A stretch of 31,551 nt of DNA, from assembly GCA_036376915.1 (NCBI GenBank), contig DASUZK010000067.1, positions 1-31,551 of the forward strand, written 5' to 3'. This document shows, one piece after another, positions 14,606-21,760 of this stretch. The stretch's first letter is position 1. Each line of letters begins with the position of its first letter. The position numbers were made by a program, and so were the translations under genes. Source of the stretch: VRUE01 sp036376915. GTDB lineage: Bacteria > Actinomycetota > Thermoleophilia > Solirubrobacterales > 70-9. Below the pieces are notes generated by a model. That model was not told where the DNA came from, did not search any database, and saw only the letters and a list, made by a program, of their open reading frames with translations.

Positions 14606-15658
14606 TCAGCGACTGAGGTCGACGTCGCCGTCGATTCTCGCGGCAAAGGCCGCGATCAGCTCGACGGTCGCCTCGACGTCGGCCAGGTCGACCATCTCGA
14701 CCGGGGAGTGCATGTAGCGCAGCGGGATCTCGACCAGGCCCGTGGGGATGCCCGAGCGGGCGAACTGGACGGCGTCGGCGTCGGTGCCGGTCGAGTTGCC
14801 GGAGGCGCCGAGGGTGTGCTCGATCCCGGCCTCCTCGGCGGTCTCGACCAGCAGCTCGAAGACCTTGGGGGAGAGGGTGGAGCCGCGATAGATCACCGGC
14901 CCGGAGCCGAGCGTGTGGGTGCCCAGCTCCTTCTCGTCGACGCCCGGCGCGTCGGTGGCGTGGGTGACGTCGACGACCACGGCCAGGTCCGGCTTCACGG
15001 CGAAGGCCGAGGTGCGGGCCCCGAAGAGGCCGATCTCCTCCTGCACGGCGGCGATCGCGGCGAAGCTGCCGCTCAGCGAGCCGCGCTCGTGGCAGCGGCG
15101 CAGCGCCTCCAGGGCGACGTAGGCGCCCAGCCGGTTGTCCATCGAGCGGGAAACGACGCGAGAGCCGCCGGCGAGGCGCTGGGGCTCGCTCGCGATCACC
15201 ACCGGGTCGCCGACCCGGACCAGCTTGGCGGCCTGATCTCGATCGGCGGCGCCGACGTCGATGTGAAGCCCCTTCAGCTCGACCACCTTCTTGCGCGCTT
15301 CGGCGTCGAGCAGATGCAGCGGCTTGCGCCCGACCACGCCGAGCACCGGGCCGTCAGGGCCCTGGACCTCGACCCTCTGCCCGACCAGGATCTGCGGGTC
15401 CCAGCCCCCGATCGGCGCGAACCAGAGGAAGCCCTTCTCGTCGATGTGGCGGACGACCAGGCCGATCTCGTCGATGTGGCCGACAACGGCCAGGAGGGGT
15501 GAGGCATCGCCGATGCGGGCGACCGAGGAGCCGATGCCGTCGGTCGAGAGCGAGGCGAAGGAGGCTTCCTCCCGCCAGACGGCGGCCGCGGGCGCCTCGT
15601 AGCCCGAGGGGGCGGGAACGCGGAGGAGCTTGTCGAGCAGTCCAGGGGTCTCGCTCAC
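14606..15658 (-). CDS. M42 family aminopeptidase / glutamyl-type metallopeptidase
   Basis: A 350-residue cytosolic dimetal peptidase of the tetrahedral TET/M42 family. All ligand positions are present: H61-I-D63 in V-G-H-I-D-E-I-G, D174 in S-M-D-N-R, the catalytic E207 and ligand E208 in Q-E-E-I-G, D230 in V-V-V-D-V-T-H, and H317 in R-Y-M-H-S-P-V-E. Family members trim N-terminal residues from peptides, including those left by larger proteases. The fine specificity cannot be told. The start is GTG, with a CATACT -10 eight bases upstream. It is transcribed divergently from the SDR gene and convergently with the GGDEF gene. Confidence 0.93.
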   Translation of the reverse strand: MSETPGLLDKLLRVPAPSGYEAPAAAVWREEASFASLSTDGIGSSVARIGDASPLLAVVGHIDEIGLVVRHIDEKGFLWFAPIGGWDPQILVGQRVEVQGPDGPVLGVVGRKPLHLLDAEARKKVVELKGLHIDVGAADRDQAAKLVRVGDPVVIASEPQRLAGGSRVVSRSMDNRLGAYVALEALRRCHERGSLSGSFAAIAAVQEEIGLFGARTSAFAVKPDLAVVVDVTHATDAPGVDEKELGTHTLGSGPVIYRGSTLSPKVFELLVETAEEAGIEHTLGASGNSTGTDADAVQFARSGIPTGLVEIPLRYMHSPVEMVDLADVEATVELIAAFAARIDGDVDLSR

Positions 15659-15666
15659 GGCGCGGC

Positions 15667-15672
15667 AGTATG
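15667..15672 (-). promoter_or_regulatory. M42 peptidase -10 element (leaderless type)
   Basis: Read on the minus strand, CATACT ends eight bases before the GTG start at 15658. No Shine-Dalgarno sequence fits between. Confidence 0.5.
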
Positions 15673-15709
15673 TCGCATCGAACAGACGTCCGCTTCTGGC
15701 CGGTTCGAA

Positions 15710-15715
15710 TAGTTT
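15710..15715 (+). promoter_or_regulatory. SDR gene -10 element (leaderless type)
   Basis: TAGTTT ends eight bases before the ATG at 15724, in the 65-base divergent gap shared with the M42 gene. Confidence 0.5.
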
Positions 15716-15723
15716 TCTGAATC

Positions 15724-16539
15724 ATGAGCACTCTCGGCGTCACAGCCCTCGTGACCGGCGCCTCCAGCGGCATCGGAGAGGCCGCGGCGCGGCGGCTCGC
15801 CCGCGAGCCTGGCATCGAGCTGATCCTCGTCGCCCGGCGCGAGGAGCGCCTACGCGCCCTCGCCGAGTCTCTGCCCTGCAAGGCCACCTACGTCGCCGTG
15901 GACCTGACCGATGCCGACGCGCCCGAGCGCGTCCGCGCCCACGTCGCAGAGCACGGGGGCCGGCTGACGCTGCTGGTCAACAACGCCGGCGCCGCCTGGC
16001 GCGGGACCTTCGGCGAGGGCGGCCACGCCAACGTCCACCGCCACATGGAGCTCAACTTCGACGCGGTCGTCCGTCTCACCGAGGCCCTGCTGCCGGCGCT
16101 GCGCGCCTCGGCTCCCAGCTCGATCGTCAACATCGCCAGCACCGCCGGCCGCGTTGCCCGCGCGGGCACCGGCGCCTACTCGGCCAGCAAGTTCGCGCTG
16201 ATCGGCTGGACCGACTCGCTCTACGCCGAGGAGCGCTCCAGCGGGGTCCATGTCGGCCTCGTCCTACCCGGCTTCATCGCCACCGAGGGCTTCCCGGCGA
16301 CCGAGCTGCGCGAGAAAGCGCTGACCCGGTGGATCGTCTCCAAGCCCGAGCGGGTCGCCGAGGCGATCGTCGAGACGGGCCTGCGAGGGAAGGCCGAGCG
16401 CTACGTCCCGCGTGGCTACGCGATCGTCGCGGCGCTCCGGGTCCTCGCGCCGGGCCTGGTGCGCCGAGTCCTCGCGGGCGGTTCGGCGGCGAGGCTGACA
16501 ACCACCACCGCGGCGGAAGCCGAAGAGCCCCGCCGGTAG
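15724..16539 (+). CDS. Short-chain dehydrogenase/reductase
   Basis: A 271-residue Rossmann-fold oxidoreductase. The cofactor loop T-G-A-S-S-G-I-G is at residues 11-18, followed by R-R-E-E-R after the second strand, which favours NADPH. N-N-A-G sits near residue 87, the catalytic Ser is in N-I-A-S-T-A-G, and Tyr and Lys are in Y-S-A-S-K near 152. L-P-G-F-I-A-T-E-G after the active site is the usual substrate loop. The C-terminus extends about 30 residues past the fold with a hydrophobic stretch (R-V-L-A-P-G-L-V-R-R-V-L-A) that may associate with membrane, as in SDRs acting on lipids. The substrate is not predictable. It belongs to the block inserted between pepP and efp. Confidence 0.92.
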   Translation: MSTLGVTALVTGASSGIGEAAARRLAREPGIELILVARREERLRALAESLPCKATYVAVDLTDADAPERVRAHVAEHGGRLTLLVNNAGAAWRGTFGEGGHANVHRHMELNFDAVVRLTEALLPALRASAPSSIVNIASTAGRVARAGTGAYSASKFALIGWTDSLYAEERSSGVHVGLVLPGFIATEGFPATELREKALTRWIVSKPERVAEAIVETGLRGKAERYVPRGYAIVAALRVLAPGLVRRVLAGGSAARLTTTTAAEAEEPRR

Positions 16540-16559
16540 CACGCCCGCTGTGCCTCCGC

Positions 16560-17048
16560 TCAGGTGAAGCGGGAGGGCGTTATCCGGCAGTAGCGGAATT
16601 CGAAGGCGAAGCTGACGTTGTTGGCCGCGTTGGCGCTGCGTTCGAGCCGGATTCGTTCGTGCGCGGCGCGGATCTTGTCCTCGGCCTTCAGCGCCTTGCC
16701 GACGTTGCGCAGGTTCGCCTGCACGATTCGCATCTGGTCGAGCCACCTCAGCAGCCGGGCGTCGTCTTCGGACGGGCGGGGCACCGCGGAGAGCTTGTCG
16801 ACGGTCGAGCCGAACGCGGCCGAGGCGTGGATGAACTGCGCCCCGGCCTCCTTCAGCTTGCCGTTCCGCGCCTTGGCCTGGACGTTCTTGAGGATCCGCT
16901 TGTTGGCGACCGTGTTCGCTTCGCAGATCGGCTCGACCTGCGAGACGTATTCGGCCCGGCTCGGCCCCGTTTCCTCCGCGCCGGCGCCCGCGACGAGCAG
17001 CAACGTCGCGGCGGTGGCCAGCAAGAAGATCCGAGCAGACACCCTCAT
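16560..17048 (-). CDS. Secreted helical protein of unknown function
   Basis: A 162-residue protein with a signal peptide (1-24, cleavage after A-G-A). The mature part starts R-A-E-Y-V-S-Q-V-E-P-I-C42-E-A-N and is almost all amphipathic helix, ending F-E-F-R-Y-C154-R-I. The two lone cysteines at the ends of the helical region probably form one disulfide. I believe proteins of this design recur as lineage-specific secreted families in Solirubrobacterales, but I know of no function. The end is convergent with the SDR gene (20 bases between stops). On the 5' side it diverges from efp across 69 bases. A TAAGCT hexamer about 13 bases before the ATG could be its -10 box. Confidence 0.8.
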   Translation of the reverse strand: MRVSARIFLLATAATLLLVAGAGAEETGPSRAEYVSQVEPICEANTVANKRILKNVQAKARNGKLKEAGAQFIHASAAFGSTVDKLSAVPRPSEDDARLLRWLDQMRIVQANLRNVGKALKAEDKIRAAHERIRLERSANAANNVSFAFEFRYCRITPSRFT

Positions 17049-17103
17049 TCCCTGGTCGCCAAGCTTACGGCCTCCCGGTGACGACGCCCGCAGCCAGTGC
17101 CAC

Positions 17104-17109
17104 TAGGAT
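17104..17109 (+). promoter_or_regulatory. efp -10 element (leaderless type)
   Basis: TAGGAT ends eight bases before the efp GTG at 17118. This supports the GTG at 17118 over an in-frame GTG at 17097, which would lie upstream of the -10 box. Confidence 0.55.
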
Positions 17110-17117
17110 TCGCCGCC

Positions 17118-17678
17118 GTGATCTCCACCAACGAATTCAAGAACGGCTCGCACATCGAGATCGACGGCACGATCTTCCGCATCGTCGAGTTCCAGCACGT
17201 CAAGCCCGGCAAGGGCGGCGCCTTCGTGCGGACCAAGCTGCGCAAGATCGAGGACGGCTCGGTCCAGGACAAGACCTTCCGCGCCGGCGAGAAGTTCCGG
17301 CCGGTGCGCACCGAATCGCGCAAGATGCAGTACCTCTACGACTCCGGCGACGCCGCCGTCTTCATGGACAGTCGCGACTTCGAGCAGATCGAGATCCCGC
17401 GCGAGGTTGCCGGCGAGTCGATGCAGTGGGTGCTGCCCAATGCAGAGGTCGACGTGCTCTTCGTCGACGAGCGGCCCAGCGACGTGCAGGTGGCGAGCGC
17501 GATCGAGATGAAGGTGACCCAGACCGAGCCGGGCGTGAAGGGCGACACCGCTTCGGGCGGCGGCAACAAGCCGGCCACCCTGGAGTCCGGCGTCACCGTC
17601 CAGGTCCCCCTCTTCATCGAGGAGGGGGAGACGATCCGCGTCGACACCCGCAGCGGCGAGTACGTTTCGCGCGCGTAG
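17118..17678 (+). CDS. efp: Translation elongation factor P
   Basis: A 186-residue, three-domain tRNA mimic that rescues ribosomes stalled at polyproline. The start is GTG 17118 (M-I-S-T-N-E-F-K-N-G), which gives the standard length. The loop that reaches the peptidyl-transferase centre reads V-K-P-G-K32-G-G-A-F-V-R, with a lysine at the tip. Several actinobacterial EF-Ps work with an unmodified Lys framed as P-G-K-G-P; here the second Pro is Gly, nearer the P-G-K-G-A form of Bacillus. Whether K32 is modified cannot be told: no epmA/epmB or ymfI-type gene is in the window. The C-terminal domain ends V-D-T-R-S-G-E-Y-V-S-R-A, as usual. nusB follows after 39 bases. Confidence 0.96.
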   Translation: MISTNEFKNGSHIEIDGTIFRIVEFQHVKPGKGGAFVRTKLRKIEDGSVQDKTFRAGEKFRPVRTESRKMQYLYDSGDAAVFMDSRDFEQIEIPREVAGESMQWVLPNAEVDVLFVDERPSDVQVASAIEMKVTQTEPGVKGDTASGGGNKPATLESGVTVQVPLFIEEGETIRVDTRSGEYVSRA

Positions 17679-17717
17679 CGCCCGACCGACCGGCGGAAGC
17701 GCGAGAATGGAGAACCC

Positions 17718-18098
17718 ATGCGTAGGTCCGACCAGCGCCGCGACGCCGTCTTCGCCTGCTATCAGCGCGACGTGACCGGGCGTCCGCTGGAGGAGCTGGT
17801 GGCGGAGTCGCGCCCCTTCACCCGTGAGCTGGCGGCCGGGGTGGAGGCGCACCGCGACGAGCTCGACGCCTCGATCGCCGCCCATGCCAAGGGCTGGGAG
17901 CTGGAGCGGATCGCGCCGCTGGAGCGCAACGTGATGCGGGTGGCGCTGTACGAGATCGAGCACTCCGGCGACGTGCCGACCGAGGTGGCGATCGACGAGG
18001 CGGTCGAGATTGCCAAGGAGTACTGCGGCGTCGACGCGCCGGGCTTCGTCAACGGCGTGCTCGGCGCGATCGCCCGCGAGCGGGAGGGCGTGCGGTGA
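17718..18098 (+). CDS. nusB: Transcription antitermination factor NusB
   Basis: A 126-residue all-helical protein that with NusE/S10 binds boxA in rRNA leaders and prevents Rho termination. The family pattern is clear: R-R-D-A-V-F-A-C-Y-Q near the start, W-x-L-E-R-I-A-P-L-E-R-N-V-M-R-V-A-L-Y-E-I in the middle, and V-A-I-D-E-A-V-E-I-A-K-E-Y-C-G-V-D-A-P-G-F-V-N-G-V-L-G at the end. A GGAGAA Shine-Dalgarno lies about 5 bases before the ATG, as expected for an internal operon gene. Its TGA stop overlaps the GTG of the next small gene. Confidence 0.95.
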   Translation: MRRSDQRRDAVFACYQRDVTGRPLEELVAESRPFTRELAAGVEAHRDELDASIAAHAKGWELERIAPLERNVMRVALYEIEHSGDVPTEVAIDEAVEIAKEYCGVDAPGFVNGVLGAIAREREGVR

Positions 18099-18268
18099 GC
18101 CGGCTGCGGGAGATCTCCGAGCGGCTCGGCGCGATCGCCCGCGAGCTGGAGGGCGGCGAGGCCGGCGACGCGCGTGCCGCGGAGCTGGCCAACGAGGCGG
18201 CCGAGCTCTCGGCCGAGGCGGTCGAGGAGGCGAACCGGCGCATCCGCGAGGGCGAGGCCGCCGAATGA
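18095..18268 (+). CDS. Small helical protein, possible exonuclease VII small subunit (XseB-like)
   Basis: A 57-residue ORF starting GTG within the nusB stop (GTGA overlap). The product is a charged two-helix protein: R-L-R-E-I-S-E-R-L-G-A-I-A-R-E-L-E-G-G-E, then A-A-E-L-A-N-E-A-A-E-L-S-A-E-A-V-E-E-A-N-R-R-I. The pattern L-E-x-G-E followed by a helix with regular Leu/Ala and a final A-N-R-R-I resembles XseB, and xseB is normally found just before ispA. There is no xseA in the window, and XseB is inactive without it, so the match is by shape and position only. It may be a relic, partner an XseA encoded elsewhere, or have another role. Confidence 0.6.
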   Translation: MSRLREISERLGAIARELEGGEAGDARAAELANEAAELSAEAVEEANRRIREGEAAE

Positions 18269-18275
18269 CCCAACC

Positions 18276-18324
18276 CTTCCGGTGCGCCTTTCCCCCGAAT
18301 AGCCCGGATAAAGCGCACCGGAAG
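18276..18324. repeat. 12-bp inverted repeat before ispA
   Basis: CTTCCGGTGCGC (18276-18287) and GCGCACCGGAAG (18313-18324) are perfect inverted copies around a 25-base loop. The right arm ends 2 bases before the ispA GTG. In mRNA the hairpin would sit directly against the start codon and could affect ispA translation, or end the nusB transcript. Confidence 0.75.
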
Positions 18325-18326
18325 CC

Positions 18327-19190
18327 GTGAGCTACCCCGAAGACCTTCGGGCTCTGGTCGATGCCGAGCTGGAGCGGCTTCGCTTCGCCCAAGCCGGCCC
18401 GACCGCTGGCCTGGAAGAGGCGATGCGGTACTCGCTGCTGGCCGGGGGCAAGCGCGTGCGCCCCGTGCTGGCGCTGGCAACAGCCCGGGCGCTCGGCGCC
18501 GAGCCCGAGCGCTTCCTGCCGGTCGCCTGCTCGATCGAGCTGATCCACACCTACTCGCTGATCCACGACGACCTACCGGCGATGGACGACGACGAGCTGC
18601 GGCGCGGCCTGCCGACCTCCCACGTCAAGTACGGCGAGGACGTGGCGATCCTCGCCGGCGACGGGCTCTTCGCCGAGGCGGTGCGGCTCTTCTGCGAACA
18701 GCCGGGCGAGCCGGCACTGGTGCTCGCCGCGCTGCGGGAGCTGAGCGCGGCGACGGGGGTCGACGGGATGGTGGGCGGCCAGTACGTCGACGTGGCCGGG
18801 GGGCAACGCGATGCCGAGGAGCTGCGCGCGCTGCACGCGCTGAAGACCGGCAGCCTGATCGCCGCGAGCGTCGGCGTCGTGCTCGCCCTCGAAGACTTGG
18901 GCGAACCTGAGACAATGCCGTTTCGCCGGTTTGCCAGCGAGCTGGGCGTTCTCTTCCAGATCGTCGACGACATCCTCGACGTGACCGGGAGCGACGAACG
19001 GCTCGGCAAGCCGCGCGGAAGCGACGAGCGACATGGCAAACTCACATACGTCAGCCACTTCGGCCTCGAGCGGGCACGCCAGCTCGCGGCCGAATCCCAT
19101 GCGAAGGCGGTCGACTCCCTCGACGAGGCCGCCGGCGATACGTCCGACCTGCGGCGGGTAGCCGACTACATCTTCACCAGGAACGAATGA
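18327..19190 (+). CDS. ispA: Polyprenyl (farnesyl/geranylgeranyl) diphosphate synthase
   Basis: A 287-residue trans-prenyltransferase that extends DMAPP with IPP. It carries L-L-A-G-G-K-R-V-R-P for IPP binding, the first Asp-rich motif D81-D-L-P-A-M-D-D-D, which has the two-residue insertion of bacterial short-chain synthases, and the second motif in F-Q-I-V-D-D-I-L-D-V. The residues before the first motif are H-T-Y-S-L-I-H, which fits C15 or C20 product length; exact chain length is not determinable. The GTG start is flanked by a hairpin. It ends in an ATGA overlap with dxs, so the pathway entry enzyme and a downstream prenyltransferase are translationally coupled. Confidence 0.93.
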   Translation: MSYPEDLRALVDAELERLRFAQAGPTAGLEEAMRYSLLAGGKRVRPVLALATARALGAEPERFLPVACSIELIHTYSLIHDDLPAMDDDELRRGLPTSHVKYGEDVAILAGDGLFAEAVRLFCEQPGEPALVLAALRELSAATGVDGMVGGQYVDVAGGQRDAEELRALHALKTGSLIAASVGVVLALEDLGEPETMPFRRFASELGVLFQIVDDILDVTGSDERLGKPRGSDERHGKLTYVSHFGLERARQLAAESHAKAVDSLDEAAGDTSDLRRVADYIFTRNE

Positions 19191-21274
19191 GCGACAACGG
19201 ACACTCGGCAGACCATCAAGGCGACGGGCCGCGCCTGCTCGACGGCATCGACGGGCCGGCCGACCTGCACGACCTCGACGACGCCCAGCTGCAGCAGGTG
19301 GCGCAGGAGATGCGCGGCTACATCATCGACACGATCGGAGAGATCGGCGGCCATTTCGGCGCCAACCTCGGCACCTGCGAGCTGGCGGTGGCGCTGCACA
19401 GCCTGCTCGACTCGCCGCGCGACAAGGTGCTCTGGGACGTCGGTCACCAGGCCTACCCGCACAAGATCCTCACCGGCCGTCGCGAGGACCTGCCGACGAT
19501 CCGCCAGTACGGCGGCCTCGCCCCGTTCTGCTCGGTCTTCGAGTCCGAGCACGACATCATGGGCGCCGGCCACGCCTCGACCTCGATCGGCTACGCGGTC
19601 GGGCTGAAGGAGGCGATGCGCAAGGGCATCGGCGAGGACGGGAAGGTCGCGGCCGTGATCGGCGACGGGGCATTGACCGGCGGCGTCGCCTACGAGGCTC
19701 TGCACGCGGCCGGCGGCCTGCAGACGCCGGTGGTGATCGTGCTCAACGACAACGGCATGTCGATCTCGCCCAACGTCGGAGCGCTCTCGCGCTACTTCAA
19801 CCGGGTGCGGCTCAACCCGCGCCTCTACCACGCCCGCGAGGGGGTCGAGGACCGGCTCACCAAGCTGCCGCTCGGCCTCGGCAGGCGGATCGAACGGCTC
19901 GGGCCCGAGATCAAGTCGGCGATCAAGGCCTACTGGGCGCCGGGCCTCTTCTTCGAGGAGCTCGACCTCGCATACATGGGCGTGATCGACGGCCACGACG
20001 TGCATGCCCTGCGAGAGGCCCTGCGCGAGGCGTTCGACGCGGACCGGCCGGTGATCGTCCATATCCACACGGTCAAGGGCAAGGGCTTCTCCCCGGCCGA
20101 GGAGGGCGGCCTCGAGGGGATGGAGAAATGGCACGCCGCCAAGCCGAAGTCGATCGTCAACGGCGCCCCCGCCGAAAACCCCGCCGACGGGCCGATACGT
20201 CAAGGTGGCGTTGACGTATCGGCCCGTCGGCGGCCGGTTGGGGTGCAGGAATCAGACTCGCCGGAGGGGATCGCGCCGGAGCGGCTCGAGGTTCCGCCGG
20301 CGCCGAGCGCGCCGCCCCAATACACCCAGGTCTTCGGCGACGCGATCGTCGCCGAGGCGCGGCGCGACATGCGCGTGATCGGGATCACCGCGGCGATGGC
20401 GGGGGGGACGGGGCTGCAGAAGCTCGCTGACGAGGTGCCCGGGCAGTACTACGACGTCGGCATCGCCGAGCAGAACGCCGTTCTGCTCGCCTCGGGCCTG
20501 GCGATCCAGGGCGCGAAGCCGGTCTGCGCGATCTACTCGACCTTCCTCCAGCGTGCCTACGACCAGATCATCCACGACGTCTGCCTGCAGGACCTCGACG
20601 TCACCTTCGCGATGGATCGGGCCGGGCTGGTGGGCGACGACGGGCCGACCCACCACGGCGCCTTCGACGTCTCCTATTTCCGCCCGATCCCCAACGTCGT
20701 CGTGATGGCGCCGCGCGACGAGGCGATGCTGGTCCACATGCTGCGCACGGCGGTTGCCCACGACGGCCCGGCGGCGTTGCGCTATCCGCGCGGCTCGGCC
20801 GAGGGCGTGGAGCTGCCGGCGGAGCCGCGGGAGATCCCGATCGGCACCGGCGAAGTGTTGGCGAGCGGCGAACGGGTCGCCCTGCTCGGCTTCGGCTACG
20901 GCGTCGCGGTCGCCCTCGAGGCGGCCGGGATCCTTGCCGGGCACGGGCTCGAGGCGACCGTGGCCGACGCCCGTTTTGCCAAGCCGCTCGACGGCGAGCT
21001 GACCGAGCGGCTCGCGCGCGAGCACGACTTGGTCGTGACGATCGAGGAGAACGTCCTGCCCGGGGGCTTCGGCTCGGCGGTGCTGGAGCACCTCGAGGAC
21101 GCCTTCACCGATCGCCCTGGTGACCGCGCCCACGTCATCCGGGTCGGTCTCCCCGACCGCTACGTCACCCACGGCAAGCCAGCCTTGCTGCGCCAGGAGG
21201 CCGGTCTCACCGGCGAGGCGGTGGCCCAGCGCGTCCTTGCCTCGCTGCGCTCCGGCGAACCCGCCCTGAGCTGA
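19187..21274 (+). CDS. dxs: 1-deoxy-D-xylulose-5-phosphate synthase with palindrome-encoded linker insert
   Basis: A 695-residue TPP enzyme that joins pyruvate and glyceraldehyde 3-phosphate, the entry to the MEP pathway. The N-terminal domain has W-D-V-G-H-Q-A-Y-P-H-K, the TPP motif G-D-G-A-L-T-G-G near 159 and N-D-N-G-M-S-I-S. The central domain has Y-Y-D-V-G-I-A-E-Q-N-A and D-R-A-G-L-V-G-D-D-G-P-T-H-H-G. The usual length is 620-640. The surplus lies mainly in the interdomain linker (about residues 325-365), where residues 332-350 are encoded by a perfect 23-bp palindrome (20181-20233) read in frame as P-A-D-G-P-I-R-Q-G-G-V-D-V-S-A-R-R-R-P. No frame is lost, so the enzyme should still fold, with a longer, basic linker. 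Confidence 0.95.
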   Translation: MSDNGHSADHQGDGPRLLDGIDGPADLHDLDDAQLQQVAQEMRGYIIDTIGEIGGHFGANLGTCELAVALHSLLDSPRDKVLWDVGHQAYPHKILTGRREDLPTIRQYGGLAPFCSVFESEHDIMGAGHASTSIGYAVGLKEAMRKGIGEDGKVAAVIGDGALTGGVAYEALHAAGGLQTPVVIVLNDNGMSISPNVGALSRYFNRVRLNPRLYHAREGVEDRLTKLPLGLGRRIERLGPEIKSAIKAYWAPGLFFEELDLAYMGVIDGHDVHALREALREAFDADRPVIVHIHTVKGKGFSPAEEGGLEGMEKWHAAKPKSIVNGAPAENPADGPIRQGGVDVSARRRPVGVQESDSPEGIAPERLEVPPAPSAPPQYTQVFGDAIVAEARRDMRVIGITAAMAGGTGLQKLADEVPGQYYDVGIAEQNAVLLASGLAIQGAKPVCAIYSTFLQRAYDQIIHDVCLQDLDVTFAMDRAGLVGDDGPTHHGAFDVSYFRPIPNVVVMAPRDEAMLVHMLRTAVAHDGPAALRYPRGSAEGVELPAEPREIPIGTGEVLASGERVALLGFGYGVAVALEAAGILAGHGLEATVADARFAKPLDGELTERLAREHDLVVTIEENVLPGGFGSAVLEHLEDAFTDRPGDRAHVIRVGLPDRYVTHGKPALLRQEAGLTGEAVAQRVLASLRSGEPALS
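20181..20233. repeat. Palindromic element, copy 2 (inside dxs)
   Basis: Arms at 20181-20203 and 20211-20233 are perfect 23-base inverted copies (starting CCGCCGACGGGCCGATACG) around a 7-base loop. It is the same element as 9050-9103: the right arm with its preceding GCG matches over 25 bases. It is translated in frame within the dxs interdomain linker. Confidence 0.92.
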
Positions 21275-21320
21275 TCCGTCCCAGACCCGCGCTGGGCTTG
21301 CGTCAAAGCGCTCAATCGGC

Positions 21321-21381
21321 TAGCCTTTCCCGGTCTCTTCTGGGGTTACTCGAGGGAGGAGAGACATCTCTATGTATGTGG
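21321..21381 (+). promoter_or_regulatory. Duplicated leader element, copy 1
   Basis: From 21336 to 21381 the sequence matches 23967-24016 almost base for base: TCTTCTGGGGTTACT, then AGGGAGGAGAGA, a short self-pairing AGAGA/TCTCT, then TAT, ATATG or GTATG, and TGG. GGGAGGAG is a strong Shine-Dalgarno. Two ATGs follow (21372, 21376). The second opens a 14-residue peptide beginning M-W-L-R; the copy at 24011 opens M-W-I-R. TAGCCT at 21321-21326 is a likely -10 box for this leader. Confidence 0.6.
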
Positions 21382-21550
21382 CTTCGCACGTCAGGGAGCG
21401 TCGCGGATCCACTACTTTGACCGCGCCGGTGCCGAGAGCATCGCGTCGCGGTGCTCGGTGGCCGCCTGGGCGCCCACTCTTGAGGCTCGGAAGGCACTTC
21501 GATAGGGGTCGAGGGGCGCCGGGTGTCGATCGGTATGAGAAACTTGGACG

Positions 21551-21718
21551 GTGACCGATGCTTCGATGAGTGAATGGGTGTCTACCGCAGCCAGTTGCGT
21601 AGCGGCTGGGGCAGCGGTTGGGCAGCTATTTGCGGGTCGAGGGGTAGGGCGCTTAAAAAAAAATCGCAAAACCTTGTCAAGAATTGATGTAAGCATCGCT
21701 TTTTTTAACGAGGGCTGA
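21551..21718 (+). CDS. Possible small membrane protein (55 residues)
   Basis: This ORF starts GTG overlapping the TGA of a 60-residue Arg-rich ORF (21372-21554) in a GTGA arrangement. It encodes M-T-D-A-S-M-S-E-W-V-S-T, a moderately hydrophobic stretch A-A-S-C-V-A-A-G-A-A-V-G-Q-L-F-A-G, then a basic L-K-K-N-R-K-T and D-V-S-I-A-F-F-N-E-G. That is one possible membrane helix with a positive cytosolic flank. An alternative ATG is at 21566. Codon use is less GC-rich than in the neighbours. It may be a truncated remnant of a longer membrane protein, or non-coding. The A and T runs of the gap fall within it. No family is recognised. Confidence 0.3.
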   Translation: MTDASMSEWVSTAASCVAAGAAVGQLFAGRGVGRLKKNRKTLSRIDVSIAFFNEG

Positions 21719-21732
21719 GAGGTATCGACGAT

Positions 21733-21760
21733 GCCCTCGCTACTGGATTTGAGCGAGGGC
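21733..21760. terminator. Hairpin at the 3' end of the 21760-22290 gene
   Basis: GCCCTCGCT (21733-21741) and AGCGAGGGC (21752-21760) form a perfect 9-bp stem with a 10-base loop. It abuts the stop codon of the minus-strand gene. There is no T-run on either side, so it may be a Rho-linked or stability hairpin. Confidence 0.5.

Larger units (their letters stand above)
21275..21759. other. Gene-poor gap after dxs
   Basis: These 485 bases hold a TAGCCT element (21321-21326), one copy of a duplicated leader, two small overlapping ORFs (21372-21554 and 21551-21718) of doubtful status, an A9 run at 21655-21663 with a T7 run at 21700-21706 that can pair as TTAAAAAAA/TTTTTTTAA, and a hairpin at 21733-21760. 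The second half is visibly richer in A and T than the neighbouring genes. Confidence 0.6.

Noticed and set aside
21372..21554. 60-codon ORF beginning Met-Tyr-Val-Ala
   Set aside because: It has a good Shine-Dalgarno, but the product is Arg/Gly/Pro-rich like a GC shadow, and the overlapping Met-Trp peptide is the feature shared with copy 2. Left undecided.
21653..21708. Intrinsic terminator from the A-run and T-run
   Set aside because: The stem would be only A-T pairs with a long loop, and the runs lie inside a possible ORF.
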